A model generated the notes under the pieces. That model searched no databases, was not told the DNA's origin, and saw nothing but the letters and a program-made list of their open reading frames with translations. Position numbers and translations under genes: made by a program. Shown in pieces: positions 16,222 to 24,013 of a DNA stretch of 64,000 nucleotides; within the stretch, counting starts at the first letter, position 1, and every line of letters starts with the position of its first letter. This stretch comes from Corynebacterium tuberculostearicum. Its GTDB lineage: Bacteria > Actinomycetota > Actinomycetes > Mycobacteriales > Mycobacteriaceae. Where the stretch lies: positions 62,001-126,000 of the forward strand of contig NZ_CP073092.1 in the NCBI RefSeq assembly GCF_030506365.1, in the 5' to 3' direction.

Positions 16222-17481
16222 ATGGGAAGACATTCTGCGGCACCTAAGCCTCAGCCGACCCCTAGTTCATGGAGTCGGCTCTCTACTTCGATAACTCAGC
16301 ATCCATGGCGATTAACTTTGCTCGGCGTGCTCGTCACAGCGCTTATTGCCACCATTGCGGGCATGGCAGTGCTGTGGCCTCAGAGTCCAGCCTCCGAGCA
16401 CACCTCCACCGATTTTCGGCAAACCTATGCCCTCAACCACCCACAGGTCGAGGGCACGGTCGATACGACAGACCACTCGGCTTGCCAATCGGAACTTACT
16501 GGGCAGGCCTTCGATACACCGCCACTTATTCCTGGGACTGAGGAAGTGCAGTGCGACCGTGCCCTGGTCAACATCACCTCCGGCGAGGACGAAGGACGCA
16601 TGACCCAATTGGTCACCTACGGCAATGCCGGCGATCCGCAGCTTAAACCGGGCGACAACATTGTTCTTTCCAAGGCTAATGACCCTTCCGGTGCTGTGTC
16701 CTATGCTTTCGCTGATTATCAGCGCACCGGAAACCTAGCTCTGTGGGCAGTTATCGTGGCCGTCGTCATTATCGCTTTTGCGGCCTGGCATGGCGTGCGC
16801 GCCCTTATCGGCTTGACGCTTAGCCTAGGCGTGATCTTTGCGTTCCTCGTCCCCGCTCTTATCGACGCCCATAACCCCCTCTGGTCCGCCCTTGTTGCCT
16901 GTTCCGCCATCATTCTGTTCGCCGTACCTCTCGTCCACGGACTGAATTGGAAATCGGCATCGGCGGTGGGCGGCTCCCTTATCGCTCTCATTCTTGCAGC
17001 AGCGTTAGCGTGGGCCGCTATCGATAGTTCGCAGCTACAAGGCTATAGTTCCGAGGACAACCTGAAGCTACTTCTTTATATGCCCAACGTGTCCATCGTG
17101 GGCGTGCTCTTATGCGGTTTTGTGGTCGGTGCCTTGGGCAGCCTTGCCGACGCCGCCGTGGCCCAAGCATCCACCATTACCGAACTCCACGGAGCGGACC
17201 CTGATGCTCGCCCTTCACAGCTTTTCCTCTCCGCAATGAAGGTGGGCCGCGACCATATTGCCTCAATGGTTTATACGCTAATTCTGACCTATACCGGTGC
17301 GACCTTGCCACTGCTCATGTTGATCACCGCAGCGGAGCGCCCCGCAGGCCAGATTTTAAGCAGCGATCTCGTCGCAACGGAGCTGCTGCGTTCCGGAGTA
17401 GGTGCGATGGCATTGACCCTCGCGGTTCCCATCACTACAGCCATTGCAGCTTTCACAGTGCCACAGCGCGCACAATCTTAG
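16222..17481 (+). CDS. YibE/F family membrane protein
   Basis: The protein (419 aa) has an N-terminal basic tail, one membrane segment (about 32-50), an extracytoplasmic domain with a Cys pair (about 55-160) and then seven or so hydrophobic segments. The second half (VIFAFLVPALI.., ..GFVVGALGSLADAAVAQAS.., AMKVGRDHIASMVYTLILTY) is the YibE/F-like domain. Role unknown in all species I know. The ATG is 5 nt after CAATAT in an AT-rich 50-nt spacer, with no Shine-Dalgarno, so it may be leaderless. It is followed by a strong bidirectional terminator. Confidence 0.85.
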   Translation: MGRHSAAPKPQPTPSSWSRLSTSITQHPWRLTLLGVLVTALIATIAGMAVLWPQSPASEHTSTDFRQTYALNHPQVEGTVDTTDHSACQSELTGQAFDTPPLIPGTEEVQCDRALVNITSGEDEGRMTQLVTYGNAGDPQLKPGDNIVLSKANDPSGAVSYAFADYQRTGNLALWAVIVAVVIIAFAAWHGVRALIGLTLSLGVIFAFLVPALIDAHNPLWSALVACSAIILFAVPLVHGLNWKSASAVGGSLIALILAAALAWAAIDSSQLQGYSSEDNLKLLLYMPNVSIVGVLLCGFVVGALGSLADAAVAQASTITELHGADPDARPSQLFLSAMKVGRDHIASMVYTLILTYTGATLPLLMLITAAERPAGQILSSDLVATELLRSGVGAMALTLAVPITTAIAAFTVPQRAQS

Positions 17482-17494
17482 GGCCCTTATGCAG

Positions 17495-17531
17495 AAGGCT
17501 GAGCAGCGCAATAATCACGCTGCTCAGCCTT
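17495..17531. terminator. Bidirectional terminator
   Basis: Fourteen-base arms (AAGGCTGAGCAGCG / CGCTGCTCAGCCTT) around a 9-nt loop, between the convergent YibE/F and ugd genes. Confidence 0.85.
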
Positions 17532-17552
17532 TGTATCTCAGAAGTAGAGGAC

Positions 17553-18875
17553 CTAGAGGGTGCGCCCCAAGGCCTCGACCTTCCAGCCCGCCTGCTGCCA
17601 GTCTGCGACAGGCAGCACATTGCGGCCATCGATAATGTGCTTATTGTCCACAAGCTGGCCCGCCTGCTGCGGATCCAATTCTTTGAACTGCTTCCACTCG
17701 GTAGCCAAAATCACCAGTTCAGCCTCGCGCAGGGCATCGTCAGTGTCCGCGGCGTAATCCAAGGTTGGGAATACCTTCTTGGCGTTGTCCATGCCTTCTG
17801 GGTCATAGACGGTTACCGCCGCGCCAGCCAGCGACAGGGAACCGGCTACGGCAAGGGCGGGCGAATCGCGCACGTCATCGGAATTCGGCTTAAACGCACA
17901 GCCCAACACGGTCACGCGGTGGCCAAGCAGGGAGCCATTGAAGGCTTCCTTGGCCAGGTCCACCACACGGTCACGGCGGCGCATATTGATGGCGTCCACC
18001 TCACGCAGGAAGGTCAGCGCCTGGTCGGCGCCAAGCTCGCCGGCGCGAGCCATGAAGGCGCGGATGTCCTTGGGCAGGCAACCGCCACCAAAGCCGAGGC
18101 CAGCGCCCAGGAACTTGCGGCCGATGCGCTCGTCGAGCCCAATGGCGTCGGCAAGAGCGGTAACGTCCGCGCCTGCAATCTCGCAGATTTCGGAGACAGC
18201 GTTGATAAAGGAAATCTTGGTGGCCAGGAACGCATTAGCGGAGACCTTGACTAGCTCGGCGGTCTGCCAATCCGTCACGATGAATGGGGTGTCCTGCGAT
18301 AGCGGCTGCGCATAAACCTCGCGTGCTACCTCTTCGGCACGGCTTTCGCCCTCGCGCACACCGAGAACAATGCGGTCTGGGGTGATGGTGTCCTTGACAG
18401 CGTAGCCCTCACGCAGAAACTCCGGGTTCCACGCGATTTCCACGGTGGTGCCTTCTGGGGCAAGCTCATTGGCTAGCTCTTGGAGCTCCGCAGCCGTTCC
18501 CACCGGAACGGTGGACTTACCAAAGATGATGTGATCACCCTTGAGCTTGGGCACCAGATCCGTGATGACGGCCTTCACGTAGGTCATATCCGCCGCGTAG
18601 GAACCGCGGCGCTGCGGAGTACCTACGCCCAAAAAGTGCAGGTTGCCGAACGCGGCTGCTTCTTCATAGTCCGTGCTGAAGTCAAGGCGGCCGGCCTCGA
18701 TATTGCGCTCGAGAACCTCCGGCAGGCCCGGTTCATAGAACGGAACCTTGCCCGATTTAAGAGCGGAAATTTTATTGTCATCTACGTCCACGCCTAGTAC
18801 TTCATGGCCGAGCTCGGCCATGCAGGCAGCATGGGTTGCACCCAAGTATCCGGTGCCGATTACAGTCATACGCAT
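17553..18875 (-). CDS. ugd: UDP-glucose 6-dehydrogenase
   Basis: Oxidises UDP-glucose to UDP-glucuronate with NAD. Rossmann motif VIGTGYLG is at 5-12, the STVPVGT motif at 121-127, the catalytic Cys266 in GFGGGCLPKD, and the C-terminal UDP-binding domain contains GCAFKPNSDDVRDSPAL. The 440-aa length is normal. Starts at the first ATG (MRMTVIG); a second in-frame ATG two codons on is possible. Product feeds uronate-containing polymers or glycolipids. Convergent with the YibE/F gene across the terminator, and reads away from dcd with a 42-nt gap after the dcd stop. Confidence 0.93.
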   Translation of the reverse strand: MRMTVIGTGYLGATHAACMAELGHEVLGVDVDDNKISALKSGKVPFYEPGLPEVLERNIEAGRLDFSTDYEEAAAFGNLHFLGVGTPQRRGSYAADMTYVKAVITDLVPKLKGDHIIFGKSTVPVGTAAELQELANELAPEGTTVEIAWNPEFLREGYAVKDTITPDRIVLGVREGESRAEEVAREVYAQPLSQDTPFIVTDWQTAELVKVSANAFLATKISFINAVSEICEIAGADVTALADAIGLDERIGRKFLGAGLGFGGGCLPKDIRAFMARAGELGADQALTFLREVDAINMRRRDRVVDLAKEAFNGSLLGHRVTVLGCAFKPNSDDVRDSPALAVAGSLSLAGAAVTVYDPEGMDNAKKVFPTLDYAADTDDALREAELVILATEWKQFKELDPQQAGQLVDNKHIIDGRNVLPVADWQQAGWKVEALGRTL

Positions 18876-18917
18876 AAATCCCCATATTAGAGGCTCTATG
18901 TGAATGCCGGTTTAAGC

Positions 18918-19499
18918 CTATCGAAAATTCAGGTAAGACTTCGATGGCGTCGGGCCGCGCTGGCCCTGGTACTTCGAGCCCAGTGAACCGGTGCCATATG
19001 GGCTTTCCGCTGGTGAAGTCATCTTAAAGATAGCCAGCTGACCCACCTTCATACCCGGCCACAAGGCAATGGGCAGGTTGGCGGTATTAGAAAGCTCGAG
19101 CGTGATGTGGCCGGAAAAACCTGGGTCAATAAAGCCCGCGGTGGAGTGGGTCAACAGTCCCAGGCGGCCGAGGGAAGACTTGCCCTCCAAGCGACCCGCC
19201 AAGTCTGCCGGCAAGGTGAATTTTTCCAGCGTGGCGCCCAGCACGAACTCGCCCGGGTGCAGGATGAAGGACTGATCTTCTTCTACCTCCACCAAGGTGG
19301 TGAGATCCGGCATTTCCTCTTTGGGGTCAATATGCGTGTACCGCGAGTTATTGAAGACTCGGAAGTACTTATCTAGGCGCACGTCTACGGACGAGGGCTG
19401 GATAAGTTCGCTGTCGAAAGGCTCGATGCCCAATTCTTCGGCGTCAATGGCGGCACGGATATCACGATCTGAAAGAAGCACGGCCCCAATTCTACTCAT
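18918..19499 (-). CDS. dcd: dCTP deaminase
   Basis: Converts dCTP to dUTP (bifunctional dUMP-forming in mycobacteria). Conserved blocks are LLSDRDI (N-terminus), [51 protein letters not shown] and the C-terminal [15 protein letters not shown]. With the ATG at 19499 the protein is 193 aa and begins MSRIGAV before the usual LLSDRD; the GTG at 19481 would give the family's usual start, MLLSDRD, at 187 aa, and may be the true one. The frame is open into the tRNA gene upstream, which cannot be coding. Divergent from tRNA-Gly. Confidence 0.92.
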   Translation of the reverse strand: MSRIGAVLLSDRDIRAAIDAEELGIEPFDSELIQPSSVDVRLDKYFRVFNNSRYTHIDPKEEMPDLTTLVEVEEDQSFILHPGEFVLGATLEKFTLPADLAGRLEGKSSLGRLGLLTHSTAGFIDPGFSGHITLELSNTANLPIALWPGMKVGQLAIFKMTSPAESPYGTGSLGSKYQGQRGPTPSKSYLNFR

Positions 19500-19546
19500 G
19501 CTAAAGGCCGCGGTGTATAGTAGGCCGGAGCGCACAAACGCGCAGT

Positions 19547-19620
19547 GCCGACGTAGTTTAATGGTAGAACTGCAGCTTCCCAAGCTGCTAGCGCGGGTTC
19601 GATTCCCGTCGTCGGCTCCA
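19547..19620 (+). tRNA. tRNA-Gly (anticodon CCC)
   Basis: A full cloverleaf can be drawn: acceptor GCCGACG/CGTCGGC, anticodon stem GCAGC/GCTGC with loop TTCCCAA (anticodon CCC), T-arm CGGGTTCGATTCCCG, discriminator T and encoded CCA (19618-19620). Its 3' end is copied, with an insertion, in two downstream direct repeats, suggesting it has been used as an integration target. Confidence 0.95.
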
Positions 19621-19621
19621 C

Positions 19622-19971
19622 TGTCATGAGTCGCGACATGTTTGACAGATGAGTCGCGACATCGTTGACAAACCGGCAACTCAGTTGCTTTTTGTTCTGG
19701 GGTGCCGGTTTCTTCGATCAGGCGCGAACTGCCAGGACAAACTGTTCCAAGCAGCAGTACCAAGATGCCGTAAACAACACCTGCGCCAGACGGGCGGAGC
19801 CCTTCCCTCTCAGACTCTAGAAGGAGCCTTAGGTCCTGAAGGGCCGCACTTACTTCGACGCCACTGGATTGCGGCCTTGATGGCGTACAGCTTTGACGAT
19901 GGTCATATTGCGGTTAGGACTGTTCATAGTGTCAAACATGTCCCGACTCACCAGTCAAGCATCACCCGACA
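19622..19971. mobile_element. Decayed IS481-like element (ends only)
   Basis: Starts 2 nt after the tRNA. The left end TGTCATGAGTCGCGACATG.. contains the 14-mer ATGAGTCGCGACAT twice (19626-19639, 19649-19662). An inverted, diverged copy of this end lies at 19930-19971 (TGTCAAACATGTCCCGACTC..). Paired TGTCAAACATGTCGCGACTCA-type ends are what I recall for IS481-family elements of actinobacteria. The 260 nt between contain a hairpin (AACCGGCA/TGCCGGTT) but no recognisable transposase; a 155-codon frame starting at 19649 looks spurious. Confidence 0.55.
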
Positions 19972-19989
19972 CGGTAAGGTAGCCCTAAG

Positions 19990-20072
19990 CGTCAAATATG
20001 TCGCGGCTGATCTGTCAAGCATCACGACGATTCCCTCAGGCACAGACTGTCAAATATGTCATGAACTCAGAC
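19990..20072. repeat. Two further IS-end-like copies
   Basis: CGTCAAATATGTCGCGGCTG..TGTCAAGCATCAC (19990-20025) repeats the right end seen at 19930-19971 with about 60-bp spacing, and TGTCAAATATGTCATGAACT..AGACA (20047-20072) is a third, more diverged copy lying inside the 61-bp repeat. They suggest successive insertion and deletion of related elements at one spot. Confidence 0.5.
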
Positions 20073-20088
20073 ACCGTCGTCGGCTCCA
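20028..20088 (+). repeat. 61-bp direct repeat, copy 1 (tRNA-Gly 3'-end derived)
   Basis: Perfectly identical to 20691-20751. It begins CGATTCCC and ends CGTCGTCGGCTCCA, the same bases that are contiguous in the tRNA-Gly T-arm/acceptor, with about 40 nt of IS-end-like DNA in between. Resembles an attachment-site remnant. Confidence 0.85.
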
Positions 20089-20093
20089 CGCAC

Positions 20094-20137
20094 AAAAAGG
20101 CCCGCCAACTGCATAAACAATAATTTTGGGGCGGGCC
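20094..20137 (-). terminator. Terminator of the small lipoprotein gene
   Basis: On the minus strand GGCCCGCC and GGCGGGCC pair around a 23-nt loop and are followed by TTTTT. It lies 43 nt past the stop of the lipoprotein gene and just beyond repeat copy 1. Confidence 0.75.
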
Positions 20138-20179
20138 AATATCCACCAAGTATTAAACGCATGGTAGCTGTGATGGTAG

Positions 20180-20515
20180 CTACCGCACTCGCACACTCAC
20201 GATAGGCGAATCATCCTCACGGGGTTGCAGAGCACAACTCCACTCGGCGCGAACCACTCCCCCAAAATCGTTTTGAGAGTCAACATGCCCCCGGATACGC
20301 CAGACCGTCCCGTCCATTTCTTTTTCTGAGGTGTATTCAGAATCATCTTCAAACTCAGCCGTGGATGGGGACTTCAACTTATCGGCCACTCGCTCGTGGC
20401 ATTTGTCGCGGGCTTCGCTTGCCGTCCAGTCTAGGATTGAGTCTTCTGGGGTGAAGCATCCGGTGAGAGTGAATAGTGGTGCGATGATGAGGAGAGTGAG
20501 AGCTGTCTTTTTCAT
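20180..20515 (-). CDS. Small lipoprotein, 111 aa, in the islet between 61-bp repeats
   Basis: MKKTALTLLIIAPLFTLTGC is a lipoprotein signal with lipobox LTGC (Cys20). The mature 92 residues contain two Cys and a segment DKLKSPSTAEFEDD..WRIRGHVDSQNDFGG, a pattern I associate with small phage- or island-borne envelope lipoproteins in Corynebacterium; no function is known to me. The gene is flanked by perfect 61-bp repeats and ends in its own terminator, i.e. it travels as a self-contained unit. TATACT lies 6 nt before the ATG with no Shine-Dalgarno, so it is probably leaderless. Base composition is visibly more A+T-rich than its neighbours, in line with transfer. Confidence 0.75.
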   Translation of the reverse strand: MKKTALTLLIIAPLFTLTGCFTPEDSILDWTASEARDKCHERVADKLKSPSTAEFEDDSEYTSEKEMDGTVWRIRGHVDSQNDFGGVVRAEWSCALQPREDDSPIVSVRVR

Positions 20516-20521
20516 GATTAA

Positions 20522-20527
20522 AGTATA
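20522..20527 (-). promoter_or_regulatory. -10 box (TATACT) and nearby palindrome for the lipoprotein gene
   Basis: TATACT on the minus strand ends 6 nt before the ATG. An inverted repeat GGCAGCT-N8-AGCTGCC (20540-20561) lies just upstream, over the spacer/-35 region, and could be an operator. Confidence 0.45.
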
Positions 20528-20690
20528 AATTGTTGTGGTGGCAGCTCACTATAAAGCTGCCGCTCAGAACTGGAATAATGAGCACAGCGTACAGTTCGCT
20601 TGTGGTCAGAAACTCCAAAACCAGCAATTCGCGCTGGATTGCTACAAGCAAATAACGGACTATCAATGTACCGAGTTGTAGGCGCGGTTT

Positions 20691-20751
20691 CGATTCCCTC
20701 AGGCACAGACTGTCAAATATGTCATGAACTCAGACACCGTCGTCGGCTCCA
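20691..20751 (+). repeat. 61-bp direct repeat, copy 2
   Basis: Identical to 20028-20088, 663 bp away. The bases before it (GGCGCGGTTT) also resemble the tRNA-Gly T-arm (GCGCGGGTT), so this copy retains more of the tRNA than copy 1 and may be the older junction. Outside the repeats the flanks differ (CGCAC versus ATTTT after the last base). Confidence 0.85.
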
Positions 20752-20773
20752 ATTTTCGGGGGACAATATCGTG

Positions 20774-21073
20774 CTAGTCGGTGGCACTTAGCCACTGGGC
20801 TAGCTCTTTTTGTGCCCGTTCTACCCCGCCTGGATAGTGCGCTTCCAACTCTGCGGCGGCTGGTTCGAAGAATTTCTCTGTGAGCGCGGCTAGGTCGCGC
20901 TCAGGAACGGTGCCGCGGATGTCCTCTAGCGGGGCGCGGAACGTCATTCCACAATCGGTGCGGCGCTGATATCCGCGCCAGTCTTCACTGTAGATGCGAA
21001 GTTCCGCCCCGCGCAGGTTGGACTCAATGACCACGTTGCCGAATATGAGCGTGGTAAGGGTTCGCTCTTTCAT
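20774..21073 (-). CDS. Conserved-looking small protein, 99 aa
   Basis: Starts MKERTLTTLIFGNVVIES and runs 99 residues, mixed charged/hydrophobic with a helical, acidic C-terminal half (ERDLAALTEKFFEPAAAELEAHYPGGVERAQKEL in pieces). No signal peptide or membrane segment. I do not recognise a family. The ATG is 13 nt after the VanW gene stop on the same strand, so it is probably co-transcribed. The frame is open upstream into the VanW gene, but that portion is Pro/Arg/Ser-rich shadow and was excluded. The end lies close to the tRNA-derived repeat, marking the right border of the accessory patch. Confidence 0.6.
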   Translation of the reverse strand: MKERTLTTLIFGNVVIESNLRGAELRIYSEDWRGYQRRTDCGMTFRAPLEDIRGTVPERDLAALTEKFFEPAAAELEAHYPGGVERAQKELAQWLSATD

Positions 21074-21086
21074 GGCGCCGAGTCTA

Positions 21087-22775
21087 CTAGCCACAGCGGA
21101 CGATGGGCTGCGGGTCATAGACCGTGGTGGTGGTCTCGCGGGAAAGCTCCTTGCCGCCGAGGTCCTTGATGATGCGGGTATCGGACGTCGTAAAGCCTGG
21201 CGCACCAGAGGAAGGCGAGCAGTCGCTGCCGGGCACGGGCATCGGTTGTGGGTCGGTCTTAGCCCAGCGGCCATTGTTCACAGACTCGACGTCGACCGTC
21301 TTCGTGCCCTTCAAACGCACGGTAATCTTGCCGCCCCCAAAGTCGGTCTCAATGCGGACCGGGGTATTGAAGGTATTGGTGAACTGCAGGTCGATGGCGC
21401 CCTCGTACACGGTGGCTTCGCGGCCGGCAGGGTAGCGCGAAATGTAGTACGAGTGCGGGGTGTGGGCGGTGTCTTCCATGCCCGCAAAGTAGGCAGCGTT
21501 GTACAAGGTGGTGGCGAACTGGGAGATGCCACCGCCCACGGCGGAGCCGGAGTGGCCATCGATAATGATGCCGGACTCAACGTAGCCCTGTGCCGTGCCG
21601 CGAGGGCCCGTGTGGCCGTTGAGGGAGAAGGTCTCGCCCGGGTTGACCACCGCGCCGTTGACTTGTTGGGCTACCAGCTCGATATTCTTGCCGGAAGCTG
21701 CGGAGTAGCCCTCGGTGGTGAACTCGCCCACGGTGTCATTAAAGGTCGCCTTCTTGGCATCGTCGGTGGTGAACTCAGCTGGATCCGGCTTATAGGTAGC
21801 ATCCCACTCGCGGTCATCGCCGGTCACGCGCTTGTCAAAATCCTTCATGGTCGGCTCCCAGTCGATGATCTCGCCATCTTCGGACGGGGTGATCTGCTTG
21901 TCGTTACCTTTGAAGGAAATCTTGGCATTTACGCCGGGGACATCGGCGCCCTCAGAGCGCTCGGCCAGCAGCTCTTGCGCGCGGTTGGTATCCACGGCGA
22001 TCTTAAGCTTGCCGTCCTTCTTTTCAATGCTGGTGAACTGGGAGATTTCCGGTTTATTCAGGGTAGCGCTGACATTATTCTTGGCCTTCAAGGTAATGGG
22101 ATTATCCAGCGCCTTGGCGGCGTCACCGGTGCGCATGGCCTCGATAGCCTCATCATTGATGGCTGGCTCTACTTCTTCTGGGTCCACGTTTACACCCTCG
22201 GAATCGAGCCAATTATCCGTAACCGCATTGTGCAGGGTGCCGGCATCCACGGTTTGGCCGAGCTTGGGGTCGGTGACCTTGAGCTCACCATTGTTGAGCT
22301 CCAACATGCCATCGACTGGATCGGTGGAGAGATCCTTCTTCACGCGGTCCAGAGCCGGTTGCAGCTGTGTCTCATCCACGTTGGTCTCCACCGGAATATC
22401 CCGGGTGGAGCGGAAGAAGCTATACAGGCGGGTAAAAGGATTGAGGGAAGGCTCTTCAATATTGTCTACGGCGCGCTGGTTATCCAGCGCAAGGCCGGAC
22501 TCGGAAGGGACGAGTTCCGTGTGGAGGTCGCCGGAGGTAACGCTCACGGGCTTGGTTTCTACACCCGCAAGCTCGTCTTCGAGCTTCTCCACGGCGGCGG
22601 TGCGATCCATGGCGGAAATATCCACACCGTTGACGGAAACGGCGCGCGGAATCTTGTCCTGGTTAGCCGCGACATCCCAGGCATAAGCAATGCCCGCGAT
22701 CAGGACAAGGCCGACCAATACGCCGAGCGCGATGAGCCAGCCTTTAACACCGTTTTTTCCTTCTGCCTTTTTCAC
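21087..22775 (-). CDS. VanW family / peptidoglycan-binding-4 membrane protein
   Basis: The 562-aa protein has a cytoplasmic basic N-terminus, one membrane segment (about 12-33), a large outside part with two PG_binding_4-like modules (about 45-330) and a C-terminal VanW domain (about 345-500), seen as NPGETFSLN..GPRG..GYVESGIII.GG.G.SQFATTLYNAA..AG and SYYISRYPAGREATVY. This is the YoaR/VanW layout common in actinobacteria, likely attached to the cell envelope; VanW's biochemical role is unknown. Begins MKKAEGKNG; it heads a two-gene unit with the 99-aa protein. Confidence 0.9.
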   Translation of the reverse strand: MKKAEGKNGVKGWLIALGVLVGLVLIAGIAYAWDVAANQDKIPRAVSVNGVDISAMDRTAAVEKLEDELAGVETKPVSVTSGDLHTELVPSESGLALDNQRAVDNIEEPSLNPFTRLYSFFRSTRDIPVETNVDETQLQPALDRVKKDLSTDPVDGMLELNNGELKVTDPKLGQTVDAGTLHNAVTDNWLDSEGVNVDPEEVEPAINDEAIEAMRTGDAAKALDNPITLKAKNNVSATLNKPEISQFTSIEKKDGKLKIAVDTNRAQELLAERSEGADVPGVNAKISFKGNDKQITPSEDGEIIDWEPTMKDFDKRVTGDDREWDATYKPDPAEFTTDDAKKATFNDTVGEFTTEGYSAASGKNIELVAQQVNGAVVNPGETFSLNGHTGPRGTAQGYVESGIIIDGHSGSAVGGGISQFATTLYNAAYFAGMEDTAHTPHSYYISRYPAGREATVYEGAIDLQFTNTFNTPVRIETDFGGGKITVRLKGTKTVDVESVNNGRWAKTDPQPMPVPGSDCSPSSGAPGFTTSDTRIIKDLGGKELSRETTTTVYDPQPIVRCG

Positions 22776-22809
22776 GCCTTAAAGGTTAACGGTTTTAGTG
22801 GCGTTTTTC

Positions 22810-23955
22810 CTAGTCCTGTGCGGGCTCGGGTACAGCGCCAGCCGGCGGAGCGCTGACATGTCGAGCGGCGTCCGCAAGGCGTTCGAGTGGCAGGCGGCCC
22901 TGGTCGACGGCGCCAACAACGGCGTCAATCACCGCATTAATGTCGCCTTCGGTAGACCAAAGGGGCATGTCGGCTCCGGCATTGAGGGAGGCCACGACGG
23001 CGTCGGCAAGCGGGAGCGAATCTGCAATCGCCTTCATGCCGCCGATGTCATCGGTATAGATGGGCCCGTCGTACTGCAGAGTCTCGCGGGCTAGGCCATA
23101 GGCCTCCGGCAGGATAGAAGCGGGAGTCTGACCATCGCCCAAGCCGGGCACGGCGAGGTGGCCCATCATGAGCGCGGTATTGGGCGCTTGAGGGAGGGCG
23201 GTTTTAAAAGGAATGAACTCGTGGCCTTCTAGTTCTTCTAGCGGCGGGGTAACGGCCTCGGCCAGGTGGGTATCGCCAGAAGCGCGGCCGTGTCCCGGGA
23301 AATGCTTGAATACGGCCTTGACCCCAGCGGAATCCAGCCCGCGTGCAAAGGCCGCGCCATACTCGCCTGCTTGGACCGGGTCGGTGGAAAATGATCGATC
23401 GCCCACAACTTCTAGGCCGTTGCCATCGACGTCGAGCACCGGTGCAAAGTCCACGTTGATGCCATGTGCCTTGAGAGTAGTACCAATCTCGTGCGCGAGC
23501 TGTTCCACCTCTTGTGGGGAACGCTCGGCCGCCATCTGTTGCGGCGCGGGATACTCGCCCAGGATCTCCGAGAAACGTTGCACGCGCCCGCCCTCAAAAT
23601 CGATGGAGACCTCAAAGTCGCGGCCCACCTCCTGGCGCAGGGCGTTAATATCGCGGCCCTCTTCCTGCAGCAGGTTTGGATCCGCCCAGCTAGGGATAAA
23701 GATTCCGCCCACACCGGCCTCCAGCTTGGCCTTAGCGTCGTCGTAGTTGGTGACCGGCGGCATCAGCACCGAGGCAGCCATGGCGCGGATGTCCTGCTGC
23801 GGAGCCTCTTCGAGCGTTTCGTGCGTTGCGGCAGGTGAGCTCGACGCAGCCGGAGTGGTGGAGTTCTGGCTCTCATTGTCCTCCGGGGTGGAGGTAGAGC
23901 AGGCGCCTAGGGCCGTCACGAGGGCGAGGCTGGCAAGGATGCGCGGAGTTTTCAT
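22810..23955 (-). CDS. nagZ: Glycoside hydrolase family 3 beta-N-acetylglucosaminidase, lipoprotein
   Basis: Starting at MKTPRIL.. the 381-aa product has a lipoprotein signal with lipobox LGAC (Cys19) and a Ser/Thr/Glu-rich linker, then a GH3 barrel: FIPSWADPN, SIDFEGGRVQRF, DFAPVLDVDGNG, GDRSFSTDP and the NagZ-type motif KHFPGHGRASGDTHL that carries the catalytic Asp-His dyad region. Actinobacterial NagZ removes GlcNAc from peptidoglycan fragments; lipid-anchoring puts it outside the membrane. I rejected the ATG 20 codons upstream since it only adds residues before the signal. Divergent from the universal stress gene. Confidence 0.9.
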   Translation of the reverse strand: MKTPRILASLALVTALGACSTSTPEDNESQNSTTPAASSSPAATHETLEEAPQQDIRAMAASVLMPPVTNYDDAKAKLEAGVGGIFIPSWADPNLLQEEGRDINALRQEVGRDFEVSIDFEGGRVQRFSEILGEYPAPQQMAAERSPQEVEQLAHEIGTTLKAHGINVDFAPVLDVDGNGLEVVGDRSFSTDPVQAGEYGAAFARGLDSAGVKAVFKHFPGHGRASGDTHLAEAVTPPLEELEGHEFIPFKTALPQAPNTALMMGHLAVPGLGDGQTPASILPEAYGLARETLQYDGPIYTDDIGGMKAIADSLPLADAVVASLNAGADMPLWSTEGDINAVIDAVVGAVDQGRLPLERLADAARHVSAPPAGAVPEPAQD

Positions 23956-24001
23956 GCCTTCTAGTGTGCAATATTCCTCGCGTTCTGTCGCAAGCGGTGG
24001 G

Positions 24002-24007
24002 TAGACT
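24002..24007 (+). promoter_or_regulatory. Candidate -10 box for a leaderless stress-protein mRNA
   Basis: TAGACT ends 6 nt before the ATG; there is no Shine-Dalgarno. The -35 region lies in the 58-nt divergent spacer with nagZ. Confidence 0.4.
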
Positions 24008-24013
24008 AGTGAC

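Noticed and set aside
19649..20116. 155-codon plus-strand frame after tRNA-Gly
   Set aside because: Runs through IS-end repeats and a 61-bp repeat, has no family resemblance, no ribosome-binding site and is full of His/Arg/Ser from repeat DNA.
20518..20706. 62-codon minus-strand frame upstream of the small lipoprotein gene
   Set aside because: Begins inside the 61-bp repeat and covers the lipoprotein promoter; no ribosome-binding site.
20994..22856. 620-codon plus-strand frame
   Set aside because: Antisense shadow of the VanW gene, which has clear domain motifs.
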